Source: Prinia subflava
Lineage: Eukaryota > Chordata > Aves > Passeriformes > Cisticolidae
NCBI RefSeq assembly: GCF_021018805.1
Contig: NC_086257.1
Span: forward strand, 19,505,193-19,569,192
Length of the DNA: 64,000 nucleotides
Reading direction: 5' to 3'
Position 1 is the stretch's first letter. Each line of letters begins with the position of its first letter. The translations under genes were made by a program, and so were the position numbers. The notes beneath the pieces are model-generated. The model was not told where the DNA came from. It saw only the letters and a list, made by a program, of their open reading frames with translations, and did no database searches. Of the stretch, positions 13,454 to 26,868 are shown in pieces.

Positions 13454-13822
13454 CACAGAATGGTTTGTGTTGGGAGGGACATTAGAGACCCTCTCGTTCC
13501 AACTCCACCGTGGCATGGAACAGTTCCAGGGATGGGGCATCCATATCTTCTCTGGGAAACCTGTTCCAGGGGAATCACTCACAGTTAGCAATTTCTTCCT
13601 CATACCCAATCTAAACCTGCCCTCTGGCAGTTTAAAGCCATTCTTCCTTTTCCTGTCACTATGTGCCCTTGTACAAAGTCCCTCTCTGTTTTGTTTAGGT
13701 CCCCTTTAGGTACTGGAAGGTGCTATGAGGTCTCTTTGAAGCTTTTTCTTCTCCAGTTCTCCCAATATGGCTTCATAGCAGAGGTGCTCCAGTCTTCTAA
13801 ACAACTTTGTGACCTCCTCTCA
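13454..13822 (-). mobile_element. CR1 LINE 3' fragment, reverse orientation
   Basis: Reading the + strand, the order of landmarks is that of a reverse-complemented avian CR1 3' region: cacagaatggtttg, then gggagggac, gttccaactcc, ccagggatggggcatcc, tctctgggaaacctgttcc, aatttcttcctcata, ctaaacctgccctc, agtttaaagccattc, cttgtacaaagtccctctc, tttaggtactggaagg, ctatgaggtctct, cttctccag, and ggtgctccag. Compared with the usual CR1 order as I know it, a block of roughly 60 bp is missing between about 13518 and 13522, and a smaller block near 13570. Only the 3' portion is present, which is typical of CR1 5' truncation; no functional reverse transcriptase remains. Similarity fades after about 13822. 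Confidence 0.93.
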
Positions 13823-14220
13823 GTTGTGGAGGAGCCATTGCTTGCTGTATGTGGAGCTCAGCTGTGTTTCCACCCATCTGGTGGTCATTCATCCAGCTGG
13901 CCACAGCCCAGATTGGATAGGTCCATATTGTGGGGTCTAAATCGGGGTAATCCCCTCTGCTGCTCTCCTTTTTATTTGAGGGTGGCAGCAAACCTGCCTT
14001 TCTGTAGCCATGGAGGACCCCTCAGTCTCCACGAGCTTTCTGACGTGACAGTGGTGGCCTTGCTGTGACCTTGGTTCTCTGCACCCTTGGACACAGCCCA
14101 TCTGGTCCCATGGGTCAAGATCAAATAATCACTGATATGAGCCTCAGCCTTATCTCCCATCTGCTGCCACTAAACCATTCACCTCCTTCTGCAACAAGCC
14201 CTCTTTTCCCCTGTTTAGCC
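13823..14220. other. Moderately GC-rich unassigned sequence next to the CR1
   Basis: Follows the CR1 fragment directly, but the landmarks expected if the CR1 continued (a long 'ctccaacag ... tccttcttgtac ... ggcccca' region) are absent. Frames are open on both strands. It could be a highly diverged part of the same insertion, another element, or unique DNA; I cannot tell. Confidence 0.3.
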
Positions 14221-14239
14221 TTTTACTATTATTTGCAGC

Positions 14240-14690
14240 ATTAAACGTCAAACTATTTTCTGATCATTTCCATGAAACGTCGATTTGAAAAGTTGTGGTT
14301 TATCAGTGAAATGTAATGCAGTGTGTTACACCCCAATTATACGTGCATTAAGCGTTCCCATAAGAACTCTAAACTGAATTTTGCAAATTTTAATTTAATT
14401 ATAGACTTACATTTCAGGATGTATTAGGCCACCCACTAAGTGTGAGGGCGTTCTAGATTGCTCCCAAAGAGGTACCGGTTGCTTTGGGAAAACTTAGTTC
14501 TTGTCAACCTGATGAAGTTTACAGGAAATCTTCCTGCAAAAATGACAGCAGCTCTCCTCTGACTTCTCTATCGTACCCAATAATTTAATTTTAAAAACAT
14601 AAAATCTAGTATTTGAAATAACTTCTTGTTAGCGACAAGTGTAAATATTTTTCACTTTTATTCGATATTTGGAACAAGTGCCGTGACTGT
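14240..14690. promoter_or_regulatory. Candidate conserved noncoding element (CpG-retaining, AT-rich)
   Basis: Eleven CpG dinucleotides lie between 14246 and 14682 (aaacgtc, aaacgtcg, tacgtg, agcgttc, ggcgttc, accggt, tcgtac, gcgac, ttcgat, gccgtg) within otherwise very AT-rich DNA. It also carries TAAT-type homeodomain cores (aatttaattat, taatttaatt). Retained CpGs in AT-rich DNA outside an island are common in conserved vertebrate enhancers, because neutral CpGs decay. No open frame fits. Conservation itself is inferred, not seen. Confidence 0.35.
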
Positions 14691-16022
14691 TTGTGTATGA
14701 ATGTGTGCATTTGTACACTGCATAGAAAATACTCAGCATTTATGTGTGCTTCATTCATTTTACTGTTATGAAAAAACCCCTTGTATGTCTAGCCAGAACA
14801 GAATTTTACTGTAAACCTAATGCAGTGTGCTCATTTGTATGGGTTGCTGCAACTGGAATTTTTCAAATGCATAATGTGGTGGTCATGATAATGTGTTTAC
14901 ATAGTGTAAAATTTGAGCTTGAATTATGATTACTAAAATAATTGATCGTCAGCATTTGTGCTTTGCATAAGAAGAGTTCGGGAAAGCTGAATATTAAATA
15001 AACAGCATGTTGGATGAGCAGCATTTCTCTTTCAACTCATCAAAGGAACAAAAACTAAAAGAAGAGCATGTATTCTTATTGCCAATTACTGTCCAAGGAG
15101 GATAATGATACAATCTTTATGACCTGCTAGAACTGTATTCTTAAAATAAATCTCCCATTACATTCCTCTCAGTGTTCAAATACAGTCTTTCTACCAGCAG
15201 ATAAATTGTGCCAAAAATAAAACCAGAAAGGTCTCTCATACATAGTTTCTGGTTATTAAATAATGTGCACTCTCTCTATCCCTTCCCAGCAGGATCTTCT
15301 GGTTTCTCCAAAGCCTTAAGGAGCTCCTGCTGGAACTCAAGGAGCTGGTAGATGCAGGGGGTGAATGAACAAAATTAAAGTTCTTTCCTTAGAACTTCTC
15401 ACTTATTTGATCATCTTGCAAACAAGTAGAAATGTATAGAATTTCTGTTTGTTGTAAAACAATATTTACACTGTGTCTCTGATACCTCCAGAAGAGCGCT
15501 CAGACATCAAAGGGCATCTTCCTTTGGTGGGAATTTTAAGTTCAGTAAAAAAAATTGTTAGAGAAATCATTAGGATTTAAAGGTACATTAGTAATATGTG
15601 GGAGTCAAATGCGTTGTGCATTCAGTGTGTTTGATCAGCCCGTATTGTGAGAGTGCAGTCTCTGAGAGAGGCCCCAGAGTGCTCTGTGGTGTGCGTGGGC
15701 CAGGGCGAAGGATGGAATAAACACCTCTGATGGGAGCAGAGCAGCACAGGGAGCCTCCTGCTTTGTTTGCTGCTCCGAGGGAAGAAAGAACAGAAATAAC
15801 GCTGTCTCAGGGCCCAGGCCACGGCCAGAGCAGGCAGGGAAATCTTTGAGATGATGCTTTAGTCTCACTGAGGTGTTTACACTCCTGTGCTGCTGTTCCC
15901 TGGAGCTCTGTGGTCTGGCAGTGTGCAGCTGCTGCAGAGCCAACAGGTTGCAGGGGTCTGGATGCAGTGGAAAAAAGGGGAATGTGTCTGGCATGGCATA
16001 GGCAGAGGAATACAGGAATATA
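14691..16022. other. Unique noncoding DNA
   Basis: No supported gene. The longest frame in the window (189 codons, minus strand, 15635-16204) spans the right part of this region and the adjacent C run, which it reads as a stretch of glycines; this argues strongly against it being real coding sequence. Confidence 0.5.
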
Positions 16023-16044
16023 CCCCCCCCCCCCCCCCCCCCCC
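16023..16044 (+). repeat. C22 homopolymer (G22 on the minus strand)
   Basis: An uninterrupted run of 22 C immediately followed by T5 and GGG. On the minus strand it is a G22 tract, able in principle to fold as a G-quadruplex, with an i-motif on the C strand. Length is likely polymorphic and may be imprecise in the assembly. Confidence 0.9.
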
Positions 16045-19000
16045 TTTTTGGGTTTTGTTCCCTTTGGCAGTCTCTGCTGTCCCTAGTACATCTGTGTTTG
16101 TAAGCTAAAATGATCAAATCAGTAATGATCACTTTCTTGGGGATTTTATGCTTTTTCTTGTTTCTTTTCTGCAAGGAGTCCTTCAGGGCTTCTGAAGATC
16201 TCATTTCTATTCTTGTGATAGCAGGTGCCTTTGATAATCTGTTTTTCTCCAGTCTTGATTATTCTTTTTCTGTGTTGTTTGTTTCTTCCTTTTGGCAATT
16301 ACATCCTCAATTTTGGATTATTTTAGATTTCTATTGCTAAAATCAAAACAGTCACTAACCGCCTTTCTGCGTTTGCTGATTCATTTTTTTGGGCAGCGAG
16401 GCCCCTGCTCCTTTGGCATCCTAGTTGTCTGCATATGGTAATTTATATTGTCTCTTAGCTGCAAGATATTTTTTGTTCAGCAAATTATTCGTGTTTGTTT
16501 GCAGTTGATCATTTTTGTCTAATAGCATTTTCTATTCCATGGCACAGCAGTGTCCTGGGAGAAAAGGATTTTCTCCTGGTGCTCTAATGAGTTGTTTTCT
16601 TAGCTCTCCCAAATGGTGTCCCATTCTTAGAAACAGTCCAGCAAGTGTCCTTGTGGTGTGGACGTACAGCAGGGCTTGGCAGGCTCATTCTGCCTTGTTT
16701 GGAGATTTCTCAGGCAGTGGAGTGAATCAAAGGGAATCCGACGGGGCATTGATGGAGCCAGGGTGACAATGAGATGCCAGCCCAGGCTCCCAGATCCTCC
16801 TGAGCTCAGGGACTCCACAGAGGAATGACTCTGCAGAACAACCCCACTCCATCTCCAAACCAGGAGTGATCTGAAATGAGAGTTTTGGTGGTATGATCAA
16901 AAGAATTTCATGCAGTTTCCATGAGTAAATCCCTCCAAAACTAGCAAAAGGGTTGTATCTGCTGATCAAAGGGTCCTCTGGCATCCCCAGCCAGTGAGAT
17001 TCAAGGCAAAGGGAATTTTCAGAAAGCTCATTAAAAATTAACAATACTGGGGGAGAGAAAGCCCAGAGATAAATCCTTAGAGATCATGTTCCTTTAATAG
17101 AAGTTTTTGCTTGAAATGAGAAATACCTGAATGCCCACTAGAAAACAAGTTCTGTAATAAATTCTTTGCACCGCATTCCCTATTTGAGGATATGGGAGGT
17201 TTATAAATTCTGGATTTATAACCTGTTTTGTTTCTTATATGGAGATCTCTTTGATTTATCTCGGTGTTTGCTACTGTACAATTTACCATATTAAAAAAGA
17301 AATCAAATTATGGATTTCTGCACCTTAGATTCTTATGGGTTGTATTGATCTTTCAGGGCCTTTCATGTTTTTGAAGTTTGTGAGACAGTGAAACCTAAAT
17401 TCAGAAGGTGTTTCTGAGGTTTATTTTTTTATAATGTATGTATTTTATATTATTGATTCCTTATTTCCTACTGTACAAATGGGAACAACTTTATTATTCT
17501 TCTGACATTGCTTGTAGTTAAAATCAGCCCTCTTGGTCCAGTATTTGGTGTTTCTTACTGATGTTCCAGAAGGAATACAGAGGAAGCACCATAAAGAAAC
17601 TTCTGGATGAGATGTACAAGTTAATTATCAATGAGCTGAGATTTTATGATCTCCACAGTGAACTTGTGGGAAGTGCTTCCCTGCAGAAGCAAGAGCAAGT
17701 GTGGCACTGCTGGAGTGAATTAGAGAAGTGAAGTGTAAAAAAAGCTTAGTTTTGAATGCATGCTGAATACAAAAATAATTGCAGGCACAATTAAGATAGG
17801 TGACTTCCTGTAGCAACTGCCCTCTTAATCTTTCTTTCTCAGTGTAATTACCTGAAAAATACTGTAGTCTGAAGGCAACTTGGTGGTTTATTTCAATATA
17901 TTTGCTGGTTTCAAATTCAGTGGTAAAGCTAAGCTTAAAAAACAAACAAGAACCAACCCACCCAGGACTGAATGATTAAATTTCCTTTATTTGTTTGTTT
18001 GGTGCTCACTGTTCTGCCTCCAAAGGAGCACCAAGCACCTCAGGATGTGGGTTATGTCCTGCTAGGGTTTTCCTTGGATCTGTTTTCCATGACTTGCATC
18101 CCTGACAGAGGGATTACCTAGTGCTGTGTGCTTTTTGCTGCCCTATTCGAAATTGTTTTCTTTTGAAAGTAGTGAATATCAAGGCTGATTATAGATGTTG
18201 TTTTAAGGAGGTCTTTTAGGCTTTAATTTACACTTTTAACTATTTAATACCAGAAGAAATGTCTGCTATGCCCAGGGTGGATCGAAGGGAAAACAATTTA
18301 GTCAACAGGTAGAAGCCCTTGTTTGAAGTAATTGATTGTAATTTTGCTTTGGATTTAGAGAAATCAAACTTTGTCGAGAAAATAACTGTGCTGCTGCAAT
18401 CTGTTAAAATGTTTGATTTGCCACTAAGATTGAATTGTTGTAGTAGAAGTGGTATTTATTTTGCTAAACAGGCTGTTTTACTGCTTTGCTCTGCTTTTGT
18501 TAAAGCACATAACCTTTATTTATACAAATTATTTAAGTTTTTATGACTTTTTAGGAAGTTGCATGTTGATGAATGATGTGTTTCTAATTTATTGTGTCAA
18601 ACTGCATTTAGAGGAAGGCGTGTATCTAATGCAGAAATCTACTTGGTTTACTGTTGCAGTGTACTGGATAAAGAGGGGAAAGTTCTGCATTTCAAACTAG
18701 GGGAAAAGTGCTCTTTTGACAGTAATGGAATGAACTGATTTTCTTGTTCAGTATTTAGGAATTAGTAGGGGTTTGTAGTCTCATAACAGGCAGATAAATT
18801 TCTTATCCTTGAATGTCCAGAGTACATACAAAGCATTGAAGCCACTTGAATGCAAAATAGTTGTATTAAAAATAATTTCTATGTCTCTGTAAAAAACTGA
18901 CCACTTAACACTTTTAGTTCATGAACACTCTGCCTGTGATTTCCAGCAGTTCCACTGATTGCTTAGTTTTCTTCAAACCATAATTTCTTGGTTATTTCAT

Positions 19001-22000
19001 TGATCTTATTTTTTTTTTCCTAGTGGCTTCAATCAGATTTTGTTACAGGTTGCCAACATTTTAAATTGAACTTTAAATTAAAATCTAAACTCAGTTTTGA
19101 CGTGATATTTCTATAGTATCTATATCTGCAGTGGGTTCTGTTGTCAAAACATTGAAGAATTTCAGTTACAGAATTGCAAAAGGATTTTTTACTGGCTTTT
19201 TTTTTTTTTTAAATAGAAATTCTTTGCAAGAAAAAGCTCCTTGTTCTTGAAAGGAATAAACAGAAATGCTTCTGTGGTATTCTTTTTGCTTCCCTCATGC
19301 TGTGAGGCAGCAGCACTGGGCAGGAGACACAGCCCTGCTCTGGGGAGCCAGTGGAGATCCTGCCCTCCAGTTCTCTTTAGGCACCATCATTTAGTTCTGA
19401 TTTGTCCTAGTTGGTTAAAACAGTAAAGCAGCAGGGGTTAAAATTTACTGTGTGGTATCTGTAGGGGTTTGTATTTTAATCTTTTGTAATTCTAAACATA
19501 TTTAGTAATAACGTCATGGAAGTGTCTATCTTCTTTACCAGAATTTTTAAGGTTACCCTGCCTCAGTTCAGGCTTTTTGGGTCTGGCCATGAGTAACTCA
19601 GCTTGGGCAGTGCCTACAGTTTTTCTTTGCAAGAGATTTGGTTAATTTAAAAGAGAAAAATAAAAGCCTCAGGAGGGTTTGGGTGGAGTGCCTGAGATGG
19701 GACTGCTGAAATGACCTCACCAGGTCAAGTCTGCTGGTGACTAAGGATGAGCAGGAGGATCTTTCTGCTTTGTTAATCAAAAGAAAAGGAGATGTTGGCT
19801 TTACAGCTTTTGCAAGTATACACCTCTCTTCCTAAAATGTCTCACGTGAGAGATGTGACATGTGTGTTTGAACATGGAGAGTGACATGTGAAATCAGATT
19901 GCCCCCTTGGCGATTTTAAGCCATTTTTTTACCCAAGCCGAGAAGCTGCTGCAGTGTTCCATTGCACCACATTGCTGGAATTCGAGATTATTTCCTGCTC
20001 TTACCCTTTATGGCTCTGCAGCTTGTGCTGGGCCAGAGGAATTCCATGCAGTGGTGGGAGGCTTCATACATCACTTCCATACATGTGTTAGTGACACTTT
20101 ACACTGTTGTTGCTTCTCTGGCATGAATTATTTGCACTCCCCTGTGGCTGCCTCCCTTCAGCCACACTCATCTTTTCCTGTGAGCCCATGGTTGATCCAT
20201 GCAGCCACTGCCTTCAAAATTTGGTAAGGATGGTTGGCAGCTGAGGACTGGCAATTGTTCAAGTCAGTTAAGAAGTTTGTAGTTAAATCCTTACACAATG
20301 AAGTTATAATAATTAACTCTTCATGTGCAGGCTAAAATAAATGAGTGTAGTTTTATTTTTACTGCTTTACAGGAAGATAATAGGAACAAAAAGATAAAAC
20401 TAGTGAAGTTTGCTGAATCACTGAATTAACAGATTAGCTAAGAATGCCCCAAGGAAATTATCTTAGCTTGACCAGAGAACAAATAGTGCTAATTGCTCTT
20501 TAACTGAGCTTGTTTAGTCTGCAGATGTTGCTAGCAAAACTGCATCCTTTTTGTTTTTGTGGGAGAAGGAGTGTCAGCGTGTAGGTGGTGAGCACACCCA
20601 GCCTGTTACAAGTCCAGGAGGGTCAATGAGACTTCTCTGAAAAGGTGTCAAAAGCAGACCAGCAGTAGTATTCCCTGGAGAATATGGCAAGTGGATTTAT
20701 TTCTGGGTGAAGTTGGTATAAAAAAAGAAGGAGATACATTAAATGGGTCAGAAGTGCTAGTGTTTAAGATGTTTTTGTAATTCCAAGATTTTGCCTGTTC
20801 CTTAGGCAATGATAAGAAAGATAAGACACAAGAAAAAGTCTGATAAATGATTGCAGCTGTACCGTGTCATACAACAAAAAATACATATATTGAACCTTGT
20901 TTTTATCTGATCTGGTAAGCAGTCTCTACTGAAGTGCAGCAGCTTGTAAACCTGATTTTTTATTACTTGTTGGTGATGGAAGATGCATCATTATTGGGCT
21001 GCCAAATCCTGTGCATTTATTACTCTGTGCTGTATAGGGTCTGTGTATTTATTAGTGCTAAATACCTCATATTGTTCCATTTCAACATTCTCCCACTGAC
21101 TTGGAGAAGCATGGCATAAAAGAATCCTCAAAAAACCTGGGAAGAAAAGCCCTTGACTAGGTGTGACTGAAATAATATCGACAGTGTTCTGTTTGGAGAT
21201 GAACCAGACCCCAGTATTTGGTGTTTGACACGGAGGGGAAATGCTTTTCCTAGGTGGAGTATTTTTGACAAGAGTGTTTGATACTCCTCCCCTGAGCATT
21301 TGTCACTTGCTTCCTTGGTTAACCAATGTATGTTAGCATGATCACAAAAGCAGCAAAATTTACATTTTCTGTTCATTCTCCATCTATTAAAAACTAAACA
21401 TCTGTAAGTTCAAATGGAAAATAGAGGCGTAGCTTTTTCTGTTATTAGGGTTTTTTCTTAAGTTTGTAAACATGCATCACTTTTTTTCCTTTTAAAAATG
21501 AAAACTGGGCTGGTCTGTGGATGCTTTAGTGAATTTGTATCAGAGCAGCAAAAATCACTTCAATGGTAGTACCAACCTGGCATATTTTAATATTAAATTG
21601 TGGGTAAATTTTCTGTCTTTAACAAGTTGAAAGATTAAGGAAGTTTTATTTCTCAAAATCAGAGGTCTTGAGTTTGTTACTTTCTCTGACCAGTCTAGTA
21701 GATCACATTGATAAATGTGAGTTGACTTAAAAAATAGAAGAAAGATCCCAAACCCACCGGTTTCATGAAGCCCTGACAGCAGTTACAGGGAATGAGAATT
21801 CTGTAGGTGACTGCAGAGGCAGAATTCTGTAAATGAAATTCCCAAACAGTGAAATCCTATCCCCAGCCTGTTCCAGTTTGAACAAGATTTGCAGGATGCA
21901 CAGCTCAGCCAGTTTCAGATTCCTGGTGTGAAACAACCGAGATAAGAATCAAAAAGTAAAGAAAGGGAAAAGCCCTCTTAGATCAAACACTGTACACTGA

Positions 22001-22500
22001 TATTTCTCCTTAGGCAGAATTACTCCTTCCAGAGTCCTTATTGCTCTTGTTTAAAGCAACAGAAGCCCCATGGCACCGAGAGTTTCTCTGAACTTGTCTT
22101 CAGCTTCATGATATTGTTACAGGGAAGTTTTTCCTGGTTATTTAGAATGTATTTGCAGTTATCCAATCTTCACCAGACAAACTTAAGTCTTCTCTTGCCC
22201 TTGATATTTGCTCCTGTGAAATTGTTTTTTTCTCCTATCAATGATGTTACATAGCTGTGCGTGAGACTGAGCCCTTAACTAACATCAGCATTCTTTTTTC
22301 TGCTTTTTAAACTGTTTGTAAAGTGGTGTAATAGGTTATCTGACCCCACTTCCACGTATTTGTAGGATAAACACCTGCTGTGTGTTGCTCTGAATGTGTA
22401 ACACGTAAGTTCAAAGGGATATAAATTGAGCTGTACATCTGCAGTGACCATAGGAAATTCAACAGAAAATATTTCCAGTGAAACAAAAATACTGACTTCA
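16045..22500. other. Unique AT-rich noncoding DNA
   Basis: No gene, RNA gene or recognisable transposon fragment. A T14 run lies at 19197-19210. Many short frames occur on both strands with no domain character. The part near 21740-22230 has slightly lower AT content but no CR1 landmarks. Confidence 0.55.
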
Positions 22501-25500
22501 TTCATTCTGGCAACAAATTAAGTTTGCTTGGGTTTTTTTTACACTCATTTTCAATAGGGGAAAAACCTTTTCCTACTAGCAGGAAAACCAACATAATTGA
22601 AACATTAATTAACATATCAAACAGTATTTTTAGGGGAAGGGTTTTTTTAAAAAAAAATTAGGATAGACCACCTAGGTCTACTAGGAAGTATATAATTTAA
22701 TAGTCTACATATAGCTAAACCCTCTTTACTGCTTAGGACAAGCTTTACTGATTAACCCTGGCCTAGCTGATGATCTTTGTAAGACCTCTGCTGTGGTTTC
22801 ACTTCCTGATGCTCATCAGTTCTTTTGAATGTTGTCTTTGATGAATCAAATACATGTTTTCCTTGGTCATGCTTAAGTCCTGTTGTTAAAAAAGCAAAGA
22901 ACAAGTGGCATGATTATATTAGTTTAATATGCTGCTGTTGATTAATGACTTTAGTCCATTTATTTAATAGATGCTGTTCTCTTTGACCATAGTGCTAAAG
23001 TAAATATTTTGCTATGTTTCTCTGTACTGTAAGCTCCTTATTCTTTGGAGCAGGTTTTGGTGTCTCTTACTCCATGTACTAGTCTCATATTAATGCAACT
23101 ATTTTGCTATTCAGTCAGTGTGACAGACAAAACAGCTCTGGTATCTAAATGGTTTGAAAAGACAACAGAATAACAGATACATGTTTTATGTAGTTAGTCT
23201 CTGTGCTGTTTCTGGTAGAGCTCATACCCAGTACATTATTCCATGTTTGCTGAGAGCTTTTTGTGCTGGGCTCCCTTTCGCTGTCCAAGGCACCAGGCAT
23301 CCTTTGGAAAACATGCATTTTGCTGATGGAGCAATGCTGCTCCTGCATTTCTGCCCTTTCAGGGCTGTATTCCCTCTTCCTTTCTTGGGCCACTTCTGTC
23401 CTCCTCTGACCCTGCAGTGGGATGCTCCAAGAGCTGAGTGGAAGATGTTAATTTGTTTTTAGAGGAAAGGAAGTGTTGAGAACACCCAGCTGGGAGAGGG
23501 TAGATGAGGGTAGGCTGAGGTCTCCCCACGCAGTAGCAGATAGATCTTGGCTAGGATGTGACTTGAGCATAAAGCTAAACCAGAGCCTTCAGGTGAGCCA
23601 CACCTCTGAGCTCTTAGGGACAAGGGAGCTCGTTTGGGAATGTGTGCTGTCCCTCTGCCTTCTGTGATTTTAGCCCCTGCTGCTGGGAAGGCTTCCCTTC
23701 CCTTCTCAGGAGGCAGGAAAGCTTGTCATGGTAATGAGAGGCACAGGCTTTTTTCCTCTCCCCTGCTCTGCAATTTGTCACAGCTCAGTAGCTGCTGCGT
23801 AAGAATAAGTTGTCCTTTTAGCAGGGATGGCTGGATAACCAGTGCAGAACAAGGGCAGCCCTCTCCAGGTAGGTTTTAACTCTTTGTCAGTCAGAGGCCC
23901 TACATGAGGTTGCAAAATTGCTCTGTTAGAGAAGTGATGGAGATATGGAAAGAGCAGAGGCCAAAGGTTGTAGGAAAGGTGGTATTGTCTACTGGTGGCA
24001 TGGTGTGAAGATTTAGAAAAAGGAAAAAAAAATCCTTGTGTTGCTTGGTCTTGGGCAGCTTGTCTGCTGCATAGTCACAGGGTTTACCTGTGCAGGGGGA
24101 ATTTCATCTGTAAGTTGTGTGAAAATATGACCAAGACCCAATAGCTGTTTTTAAAGGTGATACAACTGCCTGACTACGTTGTGCTTCAGACATCACTCAG
24201 TTTTGAAAGTTTCTGAGGAAATGAGAGAGGACTGTAAGCAGAAGTGCAGCAGCTTTTGTTGACCAGTATTTTTGGAAAAAAAAAAAATACTCTTTGATGC
24301 ATTTAACTGATGATTTCAGGACATTCAGTGTTACCTGTTTTTTTTTTGGCAGAATGAGAGGCTTACGTTTTTCTCTGGCTTTGCACAAAATAATAATAGT
24401 AATAGTAATTTTAGGAAGAATCTGGAACACATGATAAACACCTTATTTTAGTGGAGCTGTATCCCAGGAATATCTGTATGAGCCCAAGCTTCATTGCAAT
24501 CTTTGCTTTTGGTCTCTGGTACGACTTAAAGTTTTCAGAAAAATTATTTCATACCTGTGGATTTTTAAGTGCTTTAGAGTTTTAAAAGTGATTCATAATT
24601 TTGAGGATTATTGTAAAGGAATTCTTGGATCCTAACTCTTCAGCCTCTATGCTACTACTATCACATACCCAATATCACAAGCAAGGTAGATTTTTAAGAA
24701 CGTTTTGGAATACCCTTGTCTTTAAACCCGGCCCTTTGCTGCAAGGGCAGGTATCCTGGGAATTATTCCTGCAGTGGGCAGACAGAAGGCAGCCAGCCTT
24801 CCTGCTGTGTCCTCAGACAGGGAGAGTCACTCCAGCACCCCTGGGTGTACACAGCGTTCAGGGTCAGTGGCCACAGCGGGACAGCTCGAGCCTGTTGACG
24901 TCAAGCTGTCTGCAAACACCTCTGGGAGCAGAAACCAAGCCCCACTGCATTGTCTGAATGTCCTCAGCAGCTCCTTAGCTTGGCTTGGCAAAAATGTACA
25001 TCTGAGCTGTTGGTCTGAAAGAATGTTCAGTTTGACTTCTGGGTGCCCAGAGAACTAAAGGTGGTAGTGGTACCAGCACTGAGGGAAACCCAGCCAGGGC
25101 TCCCATGGTGGTTACACTCGTTGAAAATAACACAATATTGTCAAGTCCTTTTGTTATTTCAGGGGATTTCCTTATTTAAACATTCTCAGCCTAGTTCTAA
25201 ATGTGGTGTCTGCGTAGAACATGTGTCCCCCCTCCCTGAATCATGGCGTATTTGAGAAAGAATTTTTAATTAATTCAATAAATTAGGCTTGCCATAATCT
25301 AGACAAGTTCTTCTGCAAGGCTACTGAATCCCAAAACAGAAAAATACAGTTTTGAAAACACAGTATCTGTCTAAAAACACAGATGAGGCAGGCACTGTTG
25401 CCAGAAGGTGATTTTCCCAGGAAAGCCATTTGAGCTTTGTTCCATATCCTCACATTGGAGACCAATTTAAAAGTCCTTCTAACCTTGCAACTATCAGTTC

Positions 25501-25735
25501 CCTGCAAACACATTTCCGTGTTGACAAAAGCAGCTGCTGCCTTCCTTCAGCTGTGAAGGCTCCTCTGAGTTAACTGGGTCTGAGTGGAGAAGGGAAGGGT
25601 TCTCACCCACCAGTGCAGCTGAGTTGATTCAGTGAGCTGGAGAAAGCTGAATTAATATCATGGGGAATACGTCTGTTCTTACTTTGAGGAAAGGGAATGG
25701 GGAAAAAAAAAATCTGATTTTTAAGTTTCTCTCTC
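22501..25735. other. Noncoding DNA with GC-richer patches
   Basis: Patches at about 23220-23880 and 24720-25060 are less AT-rich and hold several overlapping frames in more than one reading frame. A weak exon-like segment (about 23829-23869, ttttagcag before it and gtaggttt after it) is present, but nothing identifies a product. An A12 run lies at 24276-24287. Confidence 0.4.
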
Positions 25736-25833
25736 TTTTTTTTTTTTTCCTCTTGGTTCATTTTTTAGGCCTGAGTTTGAAACATGTAATAACAGAGTGG
25801 CCCCTCAATGTTACACATCAGATTTTTCTTTTT

Positions 25834-25866
<33 letters not shown>

Positions 25867-25871
25867 TTTTT
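25736..25871 (+). repeat. T-rich low-complexity block (T13 to T24)
   Basis: Contains T13 (25736-25748) and, after about 70 bp of ordinary sequence, a CT-interrupted T tract ending in an uninterrupted T24 (25848-25871). It looks like slippage-expanded low-complexity DNA. The open frame running over it encodes mostly phenylalanine and is not a gene. Confidence 0.85.
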
Positions 25872-26868
25872 AGAGAGAAGGAAAAATCTTTTTCCCTTTC
25901 CTATTTGAAGTACGTCTGCTGAGAGCACCCAGTTTGACAAGCTGTTTTAGCTGATTATTATTCCAGTGGTGAATTTAAATTTAAAACTCAGTTTCATACT
26001 AAAAAACTCAGAAAAATGATTTGTCAATATGCTACTGTTTTGATCAATATGTCAGTAGTCATCATGTCCACTATTTTCAGAAGAAAAACTCCACAAATTG
26101 GAAACTACCTTGAATTTTCACAGGTGACCCCCCATCCTGCAGGTAGCAGTCTGTGAAGGTGGGGGTTGTGAATGCTTTAAGGTGCTTTGGCATAAGAGTG
26201 CTTTGAGTAATAACTCTTTATAGTCTTTCCCAGTCTAGACTGGGTTTAACTTCATTCTCTAGGACCTTCCAACTTCCAGTTTATGTGAATTGGATTACTT
26301 GCTAATGAATTTCATTTAAATGCCTTGCAAGTGGATTGGTGCTGCAGCACTGCTCGCCGTCCTTCCATCGGTACCAACTGATTGGTATTGACAAGATTAC
26401 TGGGCTGCTTTATGGGTTTTTAATGGAGCTGGCTGAGTTGGTTTCCTCTCCAGCAACTCAGCTTCCTTCCCTTTCAGTTGACTATGAGCTATTTTGTGTG
26501 ATTGCCTCAATTTTTGACTGTTACGGAAATTGATGTTTTAAACTTCTGCAGTATGCTTTTGCTCTGGTGGGACTTGTCCTGTGTTTCTCATTGCACAGTG
26601 AATCCTGTTTCTGTGGGTTTACAATGAGTGGTTTCTGTATCTGGATGAACTTTTCTCCAGAATAGTGCTGTCTGCTTGCCCAGTTCTTACTCTTTGTCCC
26701 CTCAGATACCCTTTATTTTTTAGCAGCTGATTCACACATGGCTATAGATATACAGGTGCTTGTTCTATATAAGAGTATTCCTGAAATGTGGCAGCTTTAA
26801 TGTGATATGAATGTACAAATTAAACATTTCTTCTTTGAAACATCTGAAAAATTATCTTACATCGGGTT
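25872..26868. other. Unique AT-rich noncoding DNA
   Basis: No gene or repeat landmark recognised. It leads directly into the 127-bp tandem array. Confidence 0.5.

Noticed and set aside
13823..14220. Endogenous retrovirus or continued CR1 body
   Set aside because: No LTR ends, primer-binding site or recognisable retroviral or LINE motif in any frame.
15635..16204. 189-codon minus-strand open frame
   Set aside because: It reads through the C22 tract as a glycine run, has no domain similarity and overlaps open frames on the + strand.
23829..23869. Small + exon between ttttagcag and gtaggttt
   Set aside because: Weak pyrimidine tract, short, and no protein-like context.
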